From the NCBI GenBank assembly GCA_964356315.1, contig CAYHHA010000003.1, positions 19,279-83,278 on the forward strand: a stretch of DNA of 64,000 bases, given 5' to 3'. The stretch is from CAYGFH01 sp964356315. GTDB lineage: Bacteria > Patescibacteriota > Microgenomatia > UBA10105 > UBA927. The notes beneath the pieces are model-generated. The model was not told where the DNA came from, ran no database searches, and saw only the letters and a program-made list of their open reading frames with translations. Each line of letters opens with the position of its first letter. The stretch's first letter is position 1. Both the position numbers and the translations under genes were made by a program. Shown one piece after another: positions 1-15,000 of this stretch.

Positions 1-3000
1 AACTGTCCTTGCTACTGTTTCGAGTGGACCAATAGACGCGCTATCATCATGAGCTGCTTGTGACACTGCGTCAGGACTATTTGAGTTTGAGGCCACATCC
101 TGAAGCGCGTCTTCTGCTTCTTGCGTGAGTGGTAGTTCATGCTCTACCCCACGACTTTCAAGTGTATCAAGAAAAGCATCAGCTATAGTTTTTTGTTTTT
201 CAATTTGAGCTTCTGCCATCGAGATAGCCTCTCTAATGCTGTCAATTTTCCTTTTTACGGGTGAGGTGTGCAGAAATTCCAACACTTTTTCATCTCCGAG
301 CTGCTTTTGCAAGGCTTTGCCAAGCATAATTCCTATCGAATAATACTTATCATCTGTACTAATAATTGATTGCCTCTGTAACTGATGTTCAATATCCAGT
401 AACCGTACTTTTGCTGCCAATTCGTTTTCACTATTTTGATCCATTCCATCAGCCAGCGTATTCAAAAATCTCGATGCTGCCAACTCACCACCCATCTCGT
501 CGACTATGCTTTCAATATATTTTTCCTCATCGTTTAAATTCGGATGTACCAAAAACTGCTCTTGATAGGAATACGTAACAGCATGATCAATTTCATGGGC
601 AATAAACGCTAGAGCGCTTACTAATCCTTGATTATCAAATTCATCGCTAATAAACAACATGTGTCTAGGCTCTCCATTTATGGTGGTTTGGATTGCCACA
701 CCAAATGTCTGCGAAGCTTTTAGAAAAGACGATTGCGCGTCCATATTTGTTACCATAATAGGAATTCGCATGGTCACGTTACCCGTTTGAATTACTATAT
801 GAGAGACATTCAGACCTTTGAGAAATTCTCTTTGCAGTGTAGAGTATTGATCCATCTTCTCGATAAGCTCTGCGGTAGGCAATGCCAAAAGCTCATCTCT
901 CAAGCGCTTATCGCTAATAGCATTTTTTACAACTTCCTCTGCAACTTTTCTTCGTATTTCATCATCAATAGACGCTGATTCTATGTGAATGTTAGCAATT
1001 TTTCCATAGACAGACCGTAAATATTCTTCAAAACTTGCTGGATTATGCTGAATATCGAAAAATGGTTTTTTTTCAGAATCAAGCAGTTGATTTAATAGAA
1101 TTTGTTGCTGGGACGAAGCCATTTTTTGACCTTGCATTCTATTTTTGATAGCGTTATCGTACGTTTTTAAAATGTATATTAGAGATTGTGTATGCTTTGC
1201 AATATACGCAGAAAACTGTAATGAAAATTGAGGAATATTAAAAACTAAGTAGTTTTTGGCTCGATATTTCGTAGCGCCTGATTCTCGAGTGCTTTTATCG
1301 GATAACCCAGCTTTAACTGACTCTTCTAGATAGGACGTAACCAATTCTTGTGCTATCAGCATACTGTCACCTGCGACTTTTGTAATAGTTTCCTTTTCGA
1401 TAACGGCTGATTTTTGTTGTGGTACGTTTTCTTGCACTGGATTTTTCTTTATTAATATCCCATTTTGTTCAACCCAACCATATGCAGAAAATAGCTCAGC
1501 ATACTCACCTTCGACATCCGCGGATATAATTCTCGCGCCATTTTTTGCTATTCTGGACACAGCGTTAATAAACTGAAGAGCTTTTTCTTCCCCTTCTTTC
1601 AATCCATGCATCATGCCCCCGTTATTGGATAAAAACGTATCGACACTATTATCCGGAATCCCGTCCAAGGTAAACCAATCTTCTTTAACGAGTTGTAATC
1701 CTCGCTTCGTAATGTCAACTTTTTTCCTGGTATCATACCCAAAATCTATGCCAATAATTTTTGCCTTTGGATATACCCGAGAAAACGCTACATCAGCGAG
1801 CGCTTCGCCGCTGCCTAAATCCAGCACAACTTGATCATCGGCAAACACCTCCTGCTCTGTAGGCATATTTTCCGTACTGCCCGGTGTACGTTTTCTCAGC
1901 ATTTTTGCATCGGCAAATAATAAATCAGTATAATTACCACGATCTCTGTCCGTGTCCCATCCTCGGGAATTTAATGTGAATGTAATATTCTTGAACCAGC
2001 CTATCGTCACATGATATTTGGCGCCTACGGAAGGCATATGTTTTAGAGGTTTCTTTTGGGCTATATATCTTCCCGCAGGATCATAGATAGGAAATATATA
2101 CTTCATCCAAAACAACTCAATACGACAGAGGGTACGTTCAGATCTAGATGCAGTATTCATATCCAGATAGGTAAGCTGATTGCTTGTATCCTTCGCATCT
2201 GCACCCAACTGCTTCAAAAATTGAAAGAAACTCCTAAACATCGCACGGTGATACTGTGAAGACAAATTGTTCTGTATCGTTTCTTTTTCTTTTTCTGTCA
2301 AAAACGTCACTCCCTTTCTGGCTATAAATATGTCTAAACTATCTTCTATGAGTCCTTTTATATATCCGCTATGTGCGTACTTCGGAATGCTTTGAATTCG
2401 TGCGATATAGTCACTATCCTTTACGATCGCCTCCTCTAGATTTTTTGCTGTAGCAAATTCAGCTTTTGCATCTGTTGATCTACTATTTTCCTGTATAAAT
2501 TGAAGTGTTTTTTGAAGAAGCGGCTTTGTTTCAAAGTAACGTGAGTACTTTGAGGACTCTTCAAGTTCAAGTAATTTTTGAAGAGACGGAGGGCCAGTCT
2601 CAAATAACTTTCTGATTAACAGCGCTTTTGGATTTTCAACATCAGGGTTTACCACAAATGCGACAATGTCCTCTTCTGATACTACGCCACTTTGGAGAGA
2701 AGGCAATACCGCCTGAATGATATCCAACACTTGAGTTATCTGCTCCGTATTCAGCACATTTTGTGCATGAGCCTGTGCAAACGCACGGTAGTCAGCAGGA
2801 ACAGGCTGAGCTGAAGTTTCAGGTAAACCAATAGACTTATCATCATCTTTTACAGCCGTACTATCCAAGGATGGCTGCTTATCTACTGAGCTACTTTGTC
2901 CCTGTTTTGATCGCTGAACATAAGCATCATACCCAGCAATACTTCTCCCTTTTGGAAAAATCAAGAACGGCGCTGGTTCAACTTTATTGTATAACGACTC

Positions 3001-6000
3001 TAAGCTGTAAATAATTTGTAATTGATAAAGATTCAGTAGAATCGCCCGAATTATTGATAAATCGTCTAACTGGATATTCTTCCATTGCCAAGAGATCTTC
3101 CCTGGAAATTCCTCGACTACTGCTTCTAAGAACGCGTCTTCTGTCGGAAATTTTTCGCCTACTGTTTTCTGAAATGAATCCCACGATTCAAGATCTGCAA
3201 CAGGAATATTCAACAATGTAGCAGTCTTTTCTTGTTGCTTTGCATCGTATAACTCAAGATAATCCTCATCACTCATTCCGACGCTCTGTGGCGCTCCTAT
3301 AGGTACTGTCTTAAATACTTGTAGAGATATGCCTGTTTTCTCCCATTTTTGAGCAAGTTTTTGTATTTTTTGACGATCAAATTTCCTAATATAGGATCCT
3401 CGTAGAATCGAGTCAACAAAATCAATGAAGGTAGTCTGTTCACTCGTGAGCTGCATACTTCCCATATTCTTTGGATCAACATATTTATCTGTAATCATCT
3501 TTACATCATCCCCAAGAAGTGGATCTGTACTTTCTGCCCTAAACTGAATTTCCCTCTGAGAACCAGTTTTAGGTTTAACTTTAAAATATTGTCCTGGGTA
3601 CCCAGCTCCTCCAGGAACTTCTCCTGTTTCAAACACTCCGGGAGTCCTCAACGCCACGAGCAAAGCCCCACCTTCAGGCCTGAGAGCGAATCGATCACTT
3701 TGTGTGTCGGAAAAACTAGTCGTCAATGTTCCCTCGGCGAATCCCAATTCCTCAACACTTTCAGCATTTTTCTGAGATGTTCCACTTAACAACAAGAGTG
3801 GATACCCTTCTGGGATAAATTCTGCCAACGGACCAGTGATTTCAGATTTCGTTGGTGAGGCAAATACATCATTCTGAGAGGACGGCAACTCAGGTTCTGC
3901 AGCGATTTGCACCTGAGTCTGAGCTGGTCGATTTTTTGTGGTAGAGGGCAGTGCTGATCGGATTGGTTGAATAAATCTTACGAAAAAACTCTTTAGGTAT
4001 CCTGAAAATTGAGCAATATATGTGCGCGGTTTTGAGAATAACGCTTGTTCGTATGACGTATTAAGACTATTAATTTCTGTTAATACTTTTATGAATTGAT
4101 TGAAATATCTGGAGACTCTTTCTGGTGTTGGTGGTTGCCAGTTGAGAAGCGCGGTTGCCTCAAGAGTCATGAGCCAATATTTCGCATTTTCATATCCTTC
4201 TTTGAAAGTAATTACACCATCTGCGACAATGAGTTTGCTATGCGCTCCTGCGCGCTTATGGTACAAAAGCGCAAGGTTCTTTTTCTCCTTCCCATTCAGT
4301 CCCCGATCATTGATATGCTCCATAATCGTATGGAAAATCTGATCATACGCACTTTCTCTCAAATACTCATCCTGTATCACATCAGCTTCATCCATCTTTC
4401 CATCTATTTCACGAACAAGTAGTTTACAATCAGAACACTTTTTTGGTAGATCTTGCGTAATACTATTTTCTGCTTCTGGCGCCCTAAGGCCCGCAGCATA
4501 CGAGCGTAAATACTCGCGTCTTCGTATCAAGACCTCGGCGATTTTTTTCTTATCTACAACACGTAATGCAGATTGTTCTGTTAGATTGATTAGAACTTGA
4601 TCTGTCATAGTGTCGACCAGTATATCTATTTGATTTACGATCGCTTCAGTATCCAACCCGGGGTATCCATCCAACATACTGATTAACTCAGTCACCTGTG
4701 CAGTCTGAAACCGTTCTTGCCGCCTCTCACCGAGGGATTTGAATAAGACTGAGGATCCATTATCTATACGAATTGCTCCTTTTCTATTTTTTTCGTATTT
4801 CATGTCGAAATTCATCAACCATGCGTCAAGTACAAATCCATTTTTATAATCTTCAGCTATTCTAGGATCAGATTCTTCTACCCATCTTGAAGCTCGTCCT
4901 ATTTTCACCCCATTTTCAGTTTCAACCTGAACTATAGTAGATTCAACAACAGGAATTCCTAATCTTTTGTAGATAGAATCCATCAATACTTCGCTTGCGA
5001 TGGCATCAGGTGATTGAAATTTTACGTACCATTTTGATTTATCTGTTCGTTCGACTAACATGGCCTCATTGCCACCGCCGAGATCACTTGGCAAAATCGA
5101 GTATTCACTTTTTTTCCATATACCTAAGACAGGATTCGGATCTGTGAATTGAGATACCACCCTATTAATCGAGGCATTTAATCCCTCAGTATCCTCAGAG
5201 CCACGAACATATGGCTCAATGGTTTCCAACACTTTCACATACGATGATTCAGTCAAGTTCATCACATAATTATCGAAGCTGTTACCTCGAAGATTTATGC
5301 CCGGATCATATATACCGTATTTACCCTTAAACTCATCAATCGTAAGGACTCCACCATTCGGGTCATGAGCTGCGTCCCAAAATGTTTTCATTGCGATTTC
5401 CAGATTACCGTTATTGGATAGTATCCAGTTTTCTACACCTATGCCGCCCAATCCCGCTTGCCCGCCCGCCCCGGTGCCTTTTTTATACACCTTCGCCTCT
5501 TTGAGAATTCTCTTTGCCACAAGTATATTTGCTACAACGAAATTTCGCTTCTTCTCTGTTATGCTGTCCAATCGCCTTCTGACAGCCGCATGAGACGGAA
5601 GATTGATAAGGTCGATATAGCTATTTATTCCTATATCTATATCTATGACTCCTTCAATGCCTGAGAACTGTACATTGGTAAACCTAGTTTGAATAGATGT
5701 GCCTGTCGCGAGTGGATCGTGTATTTCTTGTCCTCCGAGGGCAGAGAAAGCAACCCTGAGATCCTGTGCAATCTGCGAACCATATTTTCCAACCAACGCC
5801 TGGTTGAGGGTCAGTGTATAGTCAAAGTCTGCATCTCCAGAAACATTTGTCCCTCTCCCCGTTGAGCCGATATCTTCAAGCACGGCGTCCTTCAGATCTA
5901 CCTTTCCAACTTCATTGCCTGAGATTGGAATCTTGTATTTCGCTAATATATCTCCGACAATACTCAGAACATTCGATCGGACAACAGACATCCTTTGCGC

Positions 6001-9000
6001 TTCTTTTTTAGTGTCGCGTTGAGCCACGACTGTTGTAATATCTTGTTGCAACGAGACACTCTTAATTGCCGTATTCACAGCAAGAGATTCTCCACTAAAT
6101 TCTGGCAATCCCTTATATGACTCGCGGATAGTGTCATATTGATCTTCTGTAAAGATTAGCTTTCCGTCCTTATCAAAAATAGGGATATAATATCCATTTC
6201 TCGCTATGACTGAGTAGATCATTTTTTGTGTATCGCCACTCGTATAAATCTCCGGATCAAGCAAAATTGCGCTGATGAGGTTTGATGGCAGGGCGCCCCG
6301 AATATCGACGTGTTTCATATTATCCTGCTTTACGACATCTGTGATATACATTTCCGGTCGCGGATCAGAGGTAGTAGCTTTTCCTGTGTCATTCAGCCTT
6401 CCATCAGGGTGGACAAACACATATAAATGTCCATAACCTTTCAAGGCGTTCATCGCCAGCTGCACGCCTGAAATATCGGCATCTCCCTCGAAGCGCAAAA
6501 GGTCTAATCCAAACGGAGTTAAATCTTTCTCTGTATATCCCCCGCCAAGAGCTTCTCTCATAGAGGGACCCCTCTGTAAAAGCCCGTAAAAGTTACTCGG
6601 ACTCAGTTGTCCCACCAACAGCTGACCCTTGATCAAATCTCCTTTTTTAGCTTCAAATAGCTTTGAACCAAACTGTTTTGCGTAGGCTCGATTTCTTGCG
6701 TCCGCCTCAATCCGAGAACTTCTAATTTTTGAAACCACCTCTCCGAGAGACGCTCCCATATTTGTACCAATATTTTTCGGCCCTATAAGAAACAACTCAT
6801 TCACTCTTTCCCGCAACGTCTGATTCGGATGAATTTGTAGGTTTGCATATAAGGTATTAACTGATTCTTGAAGCTCCTTATCCGTCATATCCTCTATCAT
6901 GCCGAGATTCAGAAATATATTTTTTGGCTTCCTCTCCTTTTTGCTCACAAAGGCAACTGTCGAAAGACGAACCATGGTCATTTTCAATAATTTCCTCTCC
7001 TTTTCTATTAAGTGCTTACCACTTCTATACTTTTCTATGACGTTTAATCCTGCATCCAACTTCACTAGATATGTTTCCAGTTCATAATTTCCTGATCCAA
7101 CGGCGGCAGACAACAAATCTCTCCAAATAAGCACCCTCCGGTGAGCATCATTAGTCCTAGAAAGCAACGTCGGGGAACCTATATCTGCCTTTGGAGTAAA
7201 TTTCGCCTCAGGAAACAGAGAATTAAATACATAAAATAGCTTGACGATGAGAGGTGTATTGTTTTGTGTAAATATTGTTCGAATATTTCTAAACGCTTCG
7301 AGTGGCTGTTCGAGATCCAACAGTGACTCCATGATTTCTGTCTTTAATTTTTGAAGCTCCAATGAACCAGACTCATCAACCATTGCCTCAATAGCGAGAA
7401 ATTGTTCAATTTTTCCTTCTTTTTGGAAGATCTTCACAATCTCATCTGGTGTTTTTGTGGCAAATAACTCGCGCAACGAAGGAAGCTCAGAATGAACACG
7501 TAGTAGGATTACTGTGTCCAGAGGAAGCTCTAAAAATATTCGTTTTTTCCGCTCTGCCTCTGCTAAAATACCTGAAAACCAACGGAAAACCTGATCAATA
7601 TTGCGACTTTCTACTTCACTTTTTATGAATACCGCAATTTTTTGATCGCCGGTCAACTCACTCATTTTGTTTTTCGCATAAAATTCTAATCCATTTTGAC
7701 TAAGTGGCGCTTGAAGATATGGCTCGGTTGCATAGGTTTCCCAAAATGACCTATATTCATCAGGAAGTTCATTTAATACTATTGCTAGCTTTTCTGGATC
7801 GTTAAGCTCATGTTTGAAGCCCCAGACAACGCTTATGTTACCGGCATTTGTTTCGTGCTTTATGATGGACGCAACCATTCCAATATATGGATCTGTACGA
7901 GAATTCTTTTGTGCAGTTCGCTCCTGGAAATACACTAGTCCTTCTTTTCCACCAAAAAAAGATCGTAAACTACGATAGTCACGATAATACCGTAAAAATT
8001 CATTCTCAGGTGTTCTAGGAGTAGCAAATATCTCATCCTGTATAAATTCAGCTTCGTGACCAAGGAAATCCAATCCATCTGATTTTGCATAGGATAATAG
8101 ATATGCTCGCTTTTTGGCCTTCATTTCCTCGCCGCCACTCACCAAGCCTAACTTCTCTCCGACCAGAATCAGATCCAACCGAATGCGATCTACGTTTTTC
8201 ACTGGGATTCCATTAAGCATTCCAGCGCCTGTTACCAACCGATACAAATCATCGGCTAACCAAGCAGACTCATTCAAATCTCCTTTTTTGAACTCTGTGT
8301 ACAATATTTTCTCTGCAAGCTGTATCTCGATATCATCCCGCGCTATCAAGTCCCTAATTAGGATCCAAATGCTATCTGTTAGAGACTCTAGTTTATACAA
8401 TTCCTCTGCATATCTCATCAGCTTCACTGCACGATCTCTATGGAGGAAAGCCCGTATAAAGCTAGGTGGAGTATCTATTGCTAAAAATATTTTATCCAGG
8501 TACGATTGAGGCTCGTTTGGAAAAATAGACCGCATGAGACCGATGAATTCCTCAGTGTTCGTGTCGAACTTCAAAACAGATCCATTTGGCGGATCCGTTT
8601 TCATCTGCCCTAGCACTGTATAGAATAACCTCGTCTGTTCGTCAGTAAATGTATTCAGAGTTGCGACAACCTGTTCCCTAGGTATATTTGGGTACGCGAG
8701 TAATCGATCTCGCATCAATTCCACCCTATATGATGTTGCATTTTGTGCTATCTCTTTATTTGCAAGAAGCGTCGAGAGTGTTTTCGGTATAGAGAGTACG
8801 TTCGTAGTATGAATCAGGAATTCACTAACCAGATCGAAACCTTGAAGTAACGCATCACCTGATGGGATAGGATCGTCAAAATATACAAGCGTTTCAAGAA
8901 TTTTTTTTCGTACCTCAGGAAGTATCTTATATTGTTCGAATTTTTTATCTAATTCAACCGAAATTCTTGCTAACTCTGGAATATCTGATAATTTTAGTTT

Positions 9001-12000
9001 TAATTTTTTTTCACCTGTGTCTTCAATCAATACATTGAGCGAAATATGATTTCGAAGGGCAAACAAACTAGTAAGCATACCAACAGGATCTTCAGACTGT
9101 GGAGAATACCGAAGTGCTATAGAAAATTGTTCAGGGTCACTATGCTCAAAAAGACTCAATCCGTCTAAATACTCACTTTTATCCGTTGCCTGAATATATC
9201 CAGCTATCAAATTCTCCGCTTGCCCCTGCCTACTCATAGATCCAAGTGTATCTACAAATATCTTATTTGACTGCAATGTGCCCTTCGCATACAGCTCTAG
9301 AGCGTGAATTTCTTCATCGGATAACTCCATAAACTTTTGGTAAGAATCAGGAGATACGATAGTTTCAAAGTAGTACTTCAAACCAAGAACCAAGCGTTTG
9401 TCGCTGAATTTTTTCACCTGCATCGCAAACAGCTCTAATTCATGATTCGGATCTTCAGAATTAAGAGCACGCAGAAGCATATTAATCTCAGCATTCCCAA
9501 AGACTTCCCAGTTGGTAAACCCGGCCTGAGACAATGAAAACATCACTGTTTCAAACATCTCCGGACGTATAGACTGAGCCTTATGGATTGCATCTTCGGG
9601 ACGATCTGAAAGCAGTATTGCCGCAAGCAATTGTTCAGAGTACCACACCCGTACTGAACCAATACTCTTTATATGAAATTGTTGGAATGTCGGGGCGAGC
9701 TCTGCAAAATGCTCATGTATATATTCGATAGTTTTTTTCTGTATGCGGTCAGTTTGCGTATATAGAATTGGCAAAACTCTAGCCGTCCAGTCCATTCTAT
9801 TGGAATACAATGAACTACCACGCAGAGGATCCAGCACATTATTTTTTATTTTCACCCGACGTATATCCCTATTCAGCAATGCAATTTCTGGTACCAGATG
9901 TTGAACATACAGAAGTCGTTCATATAATCCTGAATCATTTTTTATGTATCTATCCGAATCTGATATCAATCTATGAACAAATGCTAGTGGTACACCACTC
10001 TGGGTCAATCTCGTATGTACATCCATATATGCATCGAGAAACGTACCAATAGGAATATCTTTCCGATAGTCAAACATATAGCCTATATATGAGGCTAATG
10101 CGATTGTTTCGGTTGAAAGTAATCTAATAAAACGGGGGTTTTTTTGCATATATACTATCAATTCCTGAAGCTTCTCTGGGCTTATATATTTTTGATAGTA
10201 AACCGAATCTATAAAATAACTCTGATTTTTATAAAAGAAATTTGAAAATGCTTGTCTTAAATCCACATCCATCTTCTTGGGAAATAAACCTTGAATTGTT
10301 AAAATTTTTTGTAGGTAATTTTTCCCGTTTTCAGTAGGATTTCGAATTAATTCGGTTATATACTTTTTTCCATCTTCATCACCAAGAACCAAACTCCATG
10401 CGGGATGAATCAATGGAACTGAAAGTTCATCAGAAAGTGCAGTCAACGCATCTCGCTGTTCAAATGGCAAAGAGGATATATATTCATTTGTAGCTCTATA
10501 GGCATACGGAATTTCGATATTTTGTTGCCATATATTTTTACCTATTTTCAGTTTTTTTGCTTGTTGGGATATAACTACCCACTCTTGTGCTTCTCTAATT
10601 GGCATTCGCCAAGATCGAGCAACATCACTACTCGGATCTACCCCTCTAGCATTGTGATACGCGGTAACAATTCGATTAACCAAAGTCCAAAACGCACTAC
10701 ATGGATTCCCGTCCAAAGCGTACACGGTTGGGAATATACCCATACCTGTTTTTGGAGTGCATGTTTTCGCTTTCTCCTCTACTCCTGCAACTGCTATTGA
10801 AATTTCTTCTGAGAGAGGCTTTGCTGCCGCTTCAAGAGGACCAACTACTTGGTCCTCTGAGGCTTGTTGTAATTCATTTGAAGTTTGGTCCATCGTGGTT
10901 GGTTTGCTTGATGAGGAGTCCTTCCCAGAGGGGGAATTTAAATCAGGTTTGGGTTGCGTACTTTTTGTTTGTCTCAGTAGTCTCGCTACACTATCAAGAA
11001 TTACTTTTATTGGACGTCTGCCTCCTTGGGTTCTGATTATTGCCGCAGCGGATTTACTCTGTCCTTCAATCATTGATGCAAATTTATCCATAACCCCAAA
11101 TGCGATTCGTTCGTCCACTGACCGAACTATGTTCAATGTTCCAACTTTCGTAACCATGTGTATGATTCGATTAATCCATACTGTTTGTTTCCGAATATCG
11201 GATAATTCCTGTGCTGTAAGTTGTGGAACATATGCTTCTAATTTTGAGATAGCAAATATAGTCTTCCCTACTACATCAGGTGGAGCTGTTGTTACGCGCT
11301 GAACTGATTCCACAAGTAATTTTGCATTTCTTCCAAATTCTCCTTGAACAAGCGGAATATCTTTCGGTGCATCTGTCCAGCCTAATTCAGACAGTGCACG
11401 AAACACCATTTCCTGACTTCCAACTATCAACCCGCTTAATAGATTACGAATCGCTGGCATTTGAGACTTCTCTACTCGTTCATTTAGTCCAGCGTCAAGA
11501 ATAGAAACGATCAGATCTTCACCTTGTGTTTCTACAAATATATTTCCTGGTTGCAAATCAGCATGTACATTGCCCGTATCAAGAATTTCTGAGAGAAATT
11601 CTTTCACGATAGCGGAATTAACCAATCGTATTACTTGAAGCATTGACTGTTTTTGCTCCCCCTCAGACATGTGAGAGAACTCTTCTAAAATGCTGTCAAA
11701 TCCCCGACCTAGAGCTATTTCTTCTAAAATTACCACATTCGAAGCAAATAATATTTGTGGTACGTGAAGCGCTACGTGTGGGATTGAACCTCGAGCACTA
11801 ATATCTGCCGATAGTGCCTCTCGAAATGCTCTTTCATTTTCAAACACTAATTCTTCTTCAATTGCAGATCGAATCTGACGAGCAAATCCTGCAGGCAATT
11901 GAGATGCAACATTTCGTTGAGATAAAAACCCAACAACCTCACCCAAAAGGTTTATATCATGATCGAGCGCTCCCGACTTTTGAGCTGACGGTCGTTTAAA

Positions 12001-15000
12001 CTTCCCTATCACGTCTTTAGTCTGAGTAATACCAAAACTATCTTCATATTCAATGGTAAGAATGATTGCTTGTTTATTTGACGCTGCCCCTACTAACGGT
12101 CCAAATTTCACAATCCGTACCGGACTATGTGGATCTAACAATCCAGAACTTTGCGCTAAAATCATAATAGCCCGCTTCGTTAACCGATCGGCTTGACTTT
12201 GAGCAGATCTCAACTCTACACGATACTCTTCAGGGACCCAAAGGGCTTCAGACAAACTTTGTGCAACTTTTTTACCAGCGACACCTAGTTGAGAAAGAAA
12301 AATGGATAGCGCCTTTGGCGTCGTCATATCTTTTCCTTCAGACTTCAACGCAATTGATGATTCGATAAGTTTTTCCACAATCTGCGTTGATCGCGCAGGA
12401 TCAGCTTTTTCCAGCAAAAAGACGAAGAGATCGCGAAAAAGCCCAGAATTCTCACCCTCTTTTATGAATGCTTTTGAAAGCTCTGTAAGAAACGCTTTTC
12501 GCTCTGTTTGCGCTTTTTCCAGGACGCCTTTATCTCCTGATTGCTCGGCAACACGCAGATCCAAGATGCCCTCAGCGCCTAAGAGCAACCGATTTAGGAA
12601 TATTGTTCGTTCATCTGGCGTAATTCCAGCAAACACTTCTATAAGTCTATTTGCAGATCCATCTGAAACTGACTCTATGAATTTCACTTTCCCAGGTTTT
12701 TCAGTCGTTAATTGCATGAGCCACAAGGCCAAGTCAGATCGTTCCTTTCTCAATCCCGCTGCAAGTTGCGTCATAACAAACACACTGGGGTTTGCCTTCA
12801 TATTCCCATCAGAATCCTGAGCTTGACCTTCTTCAGTCACACGCATTGAAACGAGACGCTCCAACTGCTCAGGCGTCACTGAAGTGTTATTTTCGATTTG
12901 CTCAAAATAATAATTTCTTGCAACTGATGGCTCTGATAAATACGTCACTACCGCTCGTACCGCTGAGTCAAAATCCTGATAGAAATTTGGCGTTGTTTCA
13001 ATCAAGAGACGCAACGCAATAATTCCATATGTTTGTTTAATAGATGAGTTTGGCGACAATATACTGAGAAGTTCAGAAATTCGAGTTAGAGCAACCTTTT
13101 TGTCTATTTTTTGATAATCGATTGCCTCTTCAATAAGAAATTCTACATATGCATCTCGTACAGGAGAAGCAACCGGTGAAAGAGATGTTAGGAGTTTTAC
13201 CCGATCAGTAAAATTCGTTTGTGGATCAAATAGTTCTTTTTCATGGAAAAACAATTGTTCTGCCAAGTATCTTTTAACAAATGGATCACGTTCATCATAC
13301 CCATGGAAATATTCATCTTTAACACTATCGGCAAATGTTCTATACCGCATAAACGACATCCGTCGACGAACAAGATCACCCTGAATTTCAGCCATCTTTC
13401 CTTTTGCCTTTAGATCACTAGCTAGAGCAACCATGTCACCACCGGTTACATCTGGACCATTTAATAATGATAAAAATCGCGCTGAAGCAGGAATGACTAT
13501 TTGCCCTAATAGTGGTGATGTCGGAATTTCGTTATATATCACCAAAAGCTTATCACGCATTGAAGATGAGGTGAAATGTTGTTCGATCCAGTCTAGATAG
13601 GCAGTTTCATTTGGAAATTCACGAACTGATTTTCGAACGATATTCCAAAACTCGACAACCCGCGTATTTTCTGGCGTACGGGATCCGGGCGGAACTAGTG
13701 AAAGAAGTGTACATACTTCTCCGAGAGATAGATCCCCATACATTGCTTGGTATCTTTCATCATAAAATGGGTGAGAATTTACTGAGGAAAATAATCTTCC
13801 CAATTCTTTTAATGTATCTGCTGATGCATAGTTCACTATGTCTATAAATACTGGCTTCTGTATCTTGACAGTAAATGTATCACTCCAAAAGTCTGGAACA
13901 ATTCCATTTGATGTGAGAGTGTGAATTACTCTGATGATCTGCTGCTCTTCCTCCTTAGTAAATGCGTTAATTGTCTTTTCTTGCTCCTTTCTCTTCACGA
14001 TATCAGGAATTGCTTGTAAAAAAAGGTGATTAAATATTTCATCTTTACGGACTCTTGCATTAATCTCTTCCCCTCTTTCTCTTTCTTTATACAGTCGAGC
14101 AAAAAATTTCAGTAATCGTTCAGTCTCACCATCCGTTGAACTTTTTGATTTCTTAGCTAGATCAATAAATTGGCGTATCCGACCCTTTCCTTCCCATGGA
14201 GAATGATCATAAAGATAGATAAGATCGTCAGAGGATAACGATATAGAAAACTTACCCATGGATCGAATAATAGTAAGAATCTCGGAAGACGCAGATCCGT
14301 TTGCTCGCATCTGAGAGATATATGTGTTTAGGATATCTTCTCGTGAAGTCAAAAGAGCTTTAAATTTATCAACACCTGGGATATGTATGTACGGAGTCGG
14401 TGAATTTGTAAAAATATCAGTCGCTAATCCCCATTCTGATTCGGATAGGTTCAATAGTTTTGGATTTTCAAACACCGGGGAGATGTCACCTTCAGACACA
14501 CCTCTTGAAATCAATTCCCACCCAAACATAGACCTAAGTGCTTCTTCGTATTCGTGCACATAGTAATATCTATCAGATTGTTTCACGACAGGGACACCGT
14601 CAACCCGCTTCATCCTCTGTGAAGTTGACGGATTTATTTTATCTAGAAGCGGATGGGTCATATATCCACGTGCTTGAGGAATTTCGAGTGCTTCCCTCGT
14701 TAAATCTCCATTTACAATAGTTCTCAGAGATTCCATATATGATTTACCTTGTTCATGAGGGGAATTTCGCATAGGCAGTATTGGTGCTACTACGGATAAT
14801 TTTTTATAGAGTGATGGGATTCTTTCCCTAGGATAGGCACGCAAAAATGCAAACCACTTTACCTCCCCTTCAGGGGATTGCATTATCCATCCTGCAAACG
14901 CTCGAGCCTCCTCAAGAGAAACGCCAGCTTCATTCTGAATGAGGACGCTAAGAACCTGTTGAGCATCGGTATTCTCTGGAATTTGCTCAAGCAACCCAAA

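Noticed and set aside
12302..12820. A 172-codon plus-strand open frame opposite gene A
   Set aside because: It is Ser/Phe-rich antisense of a helical coding stretch, with no domain and no separate regulatory signals.
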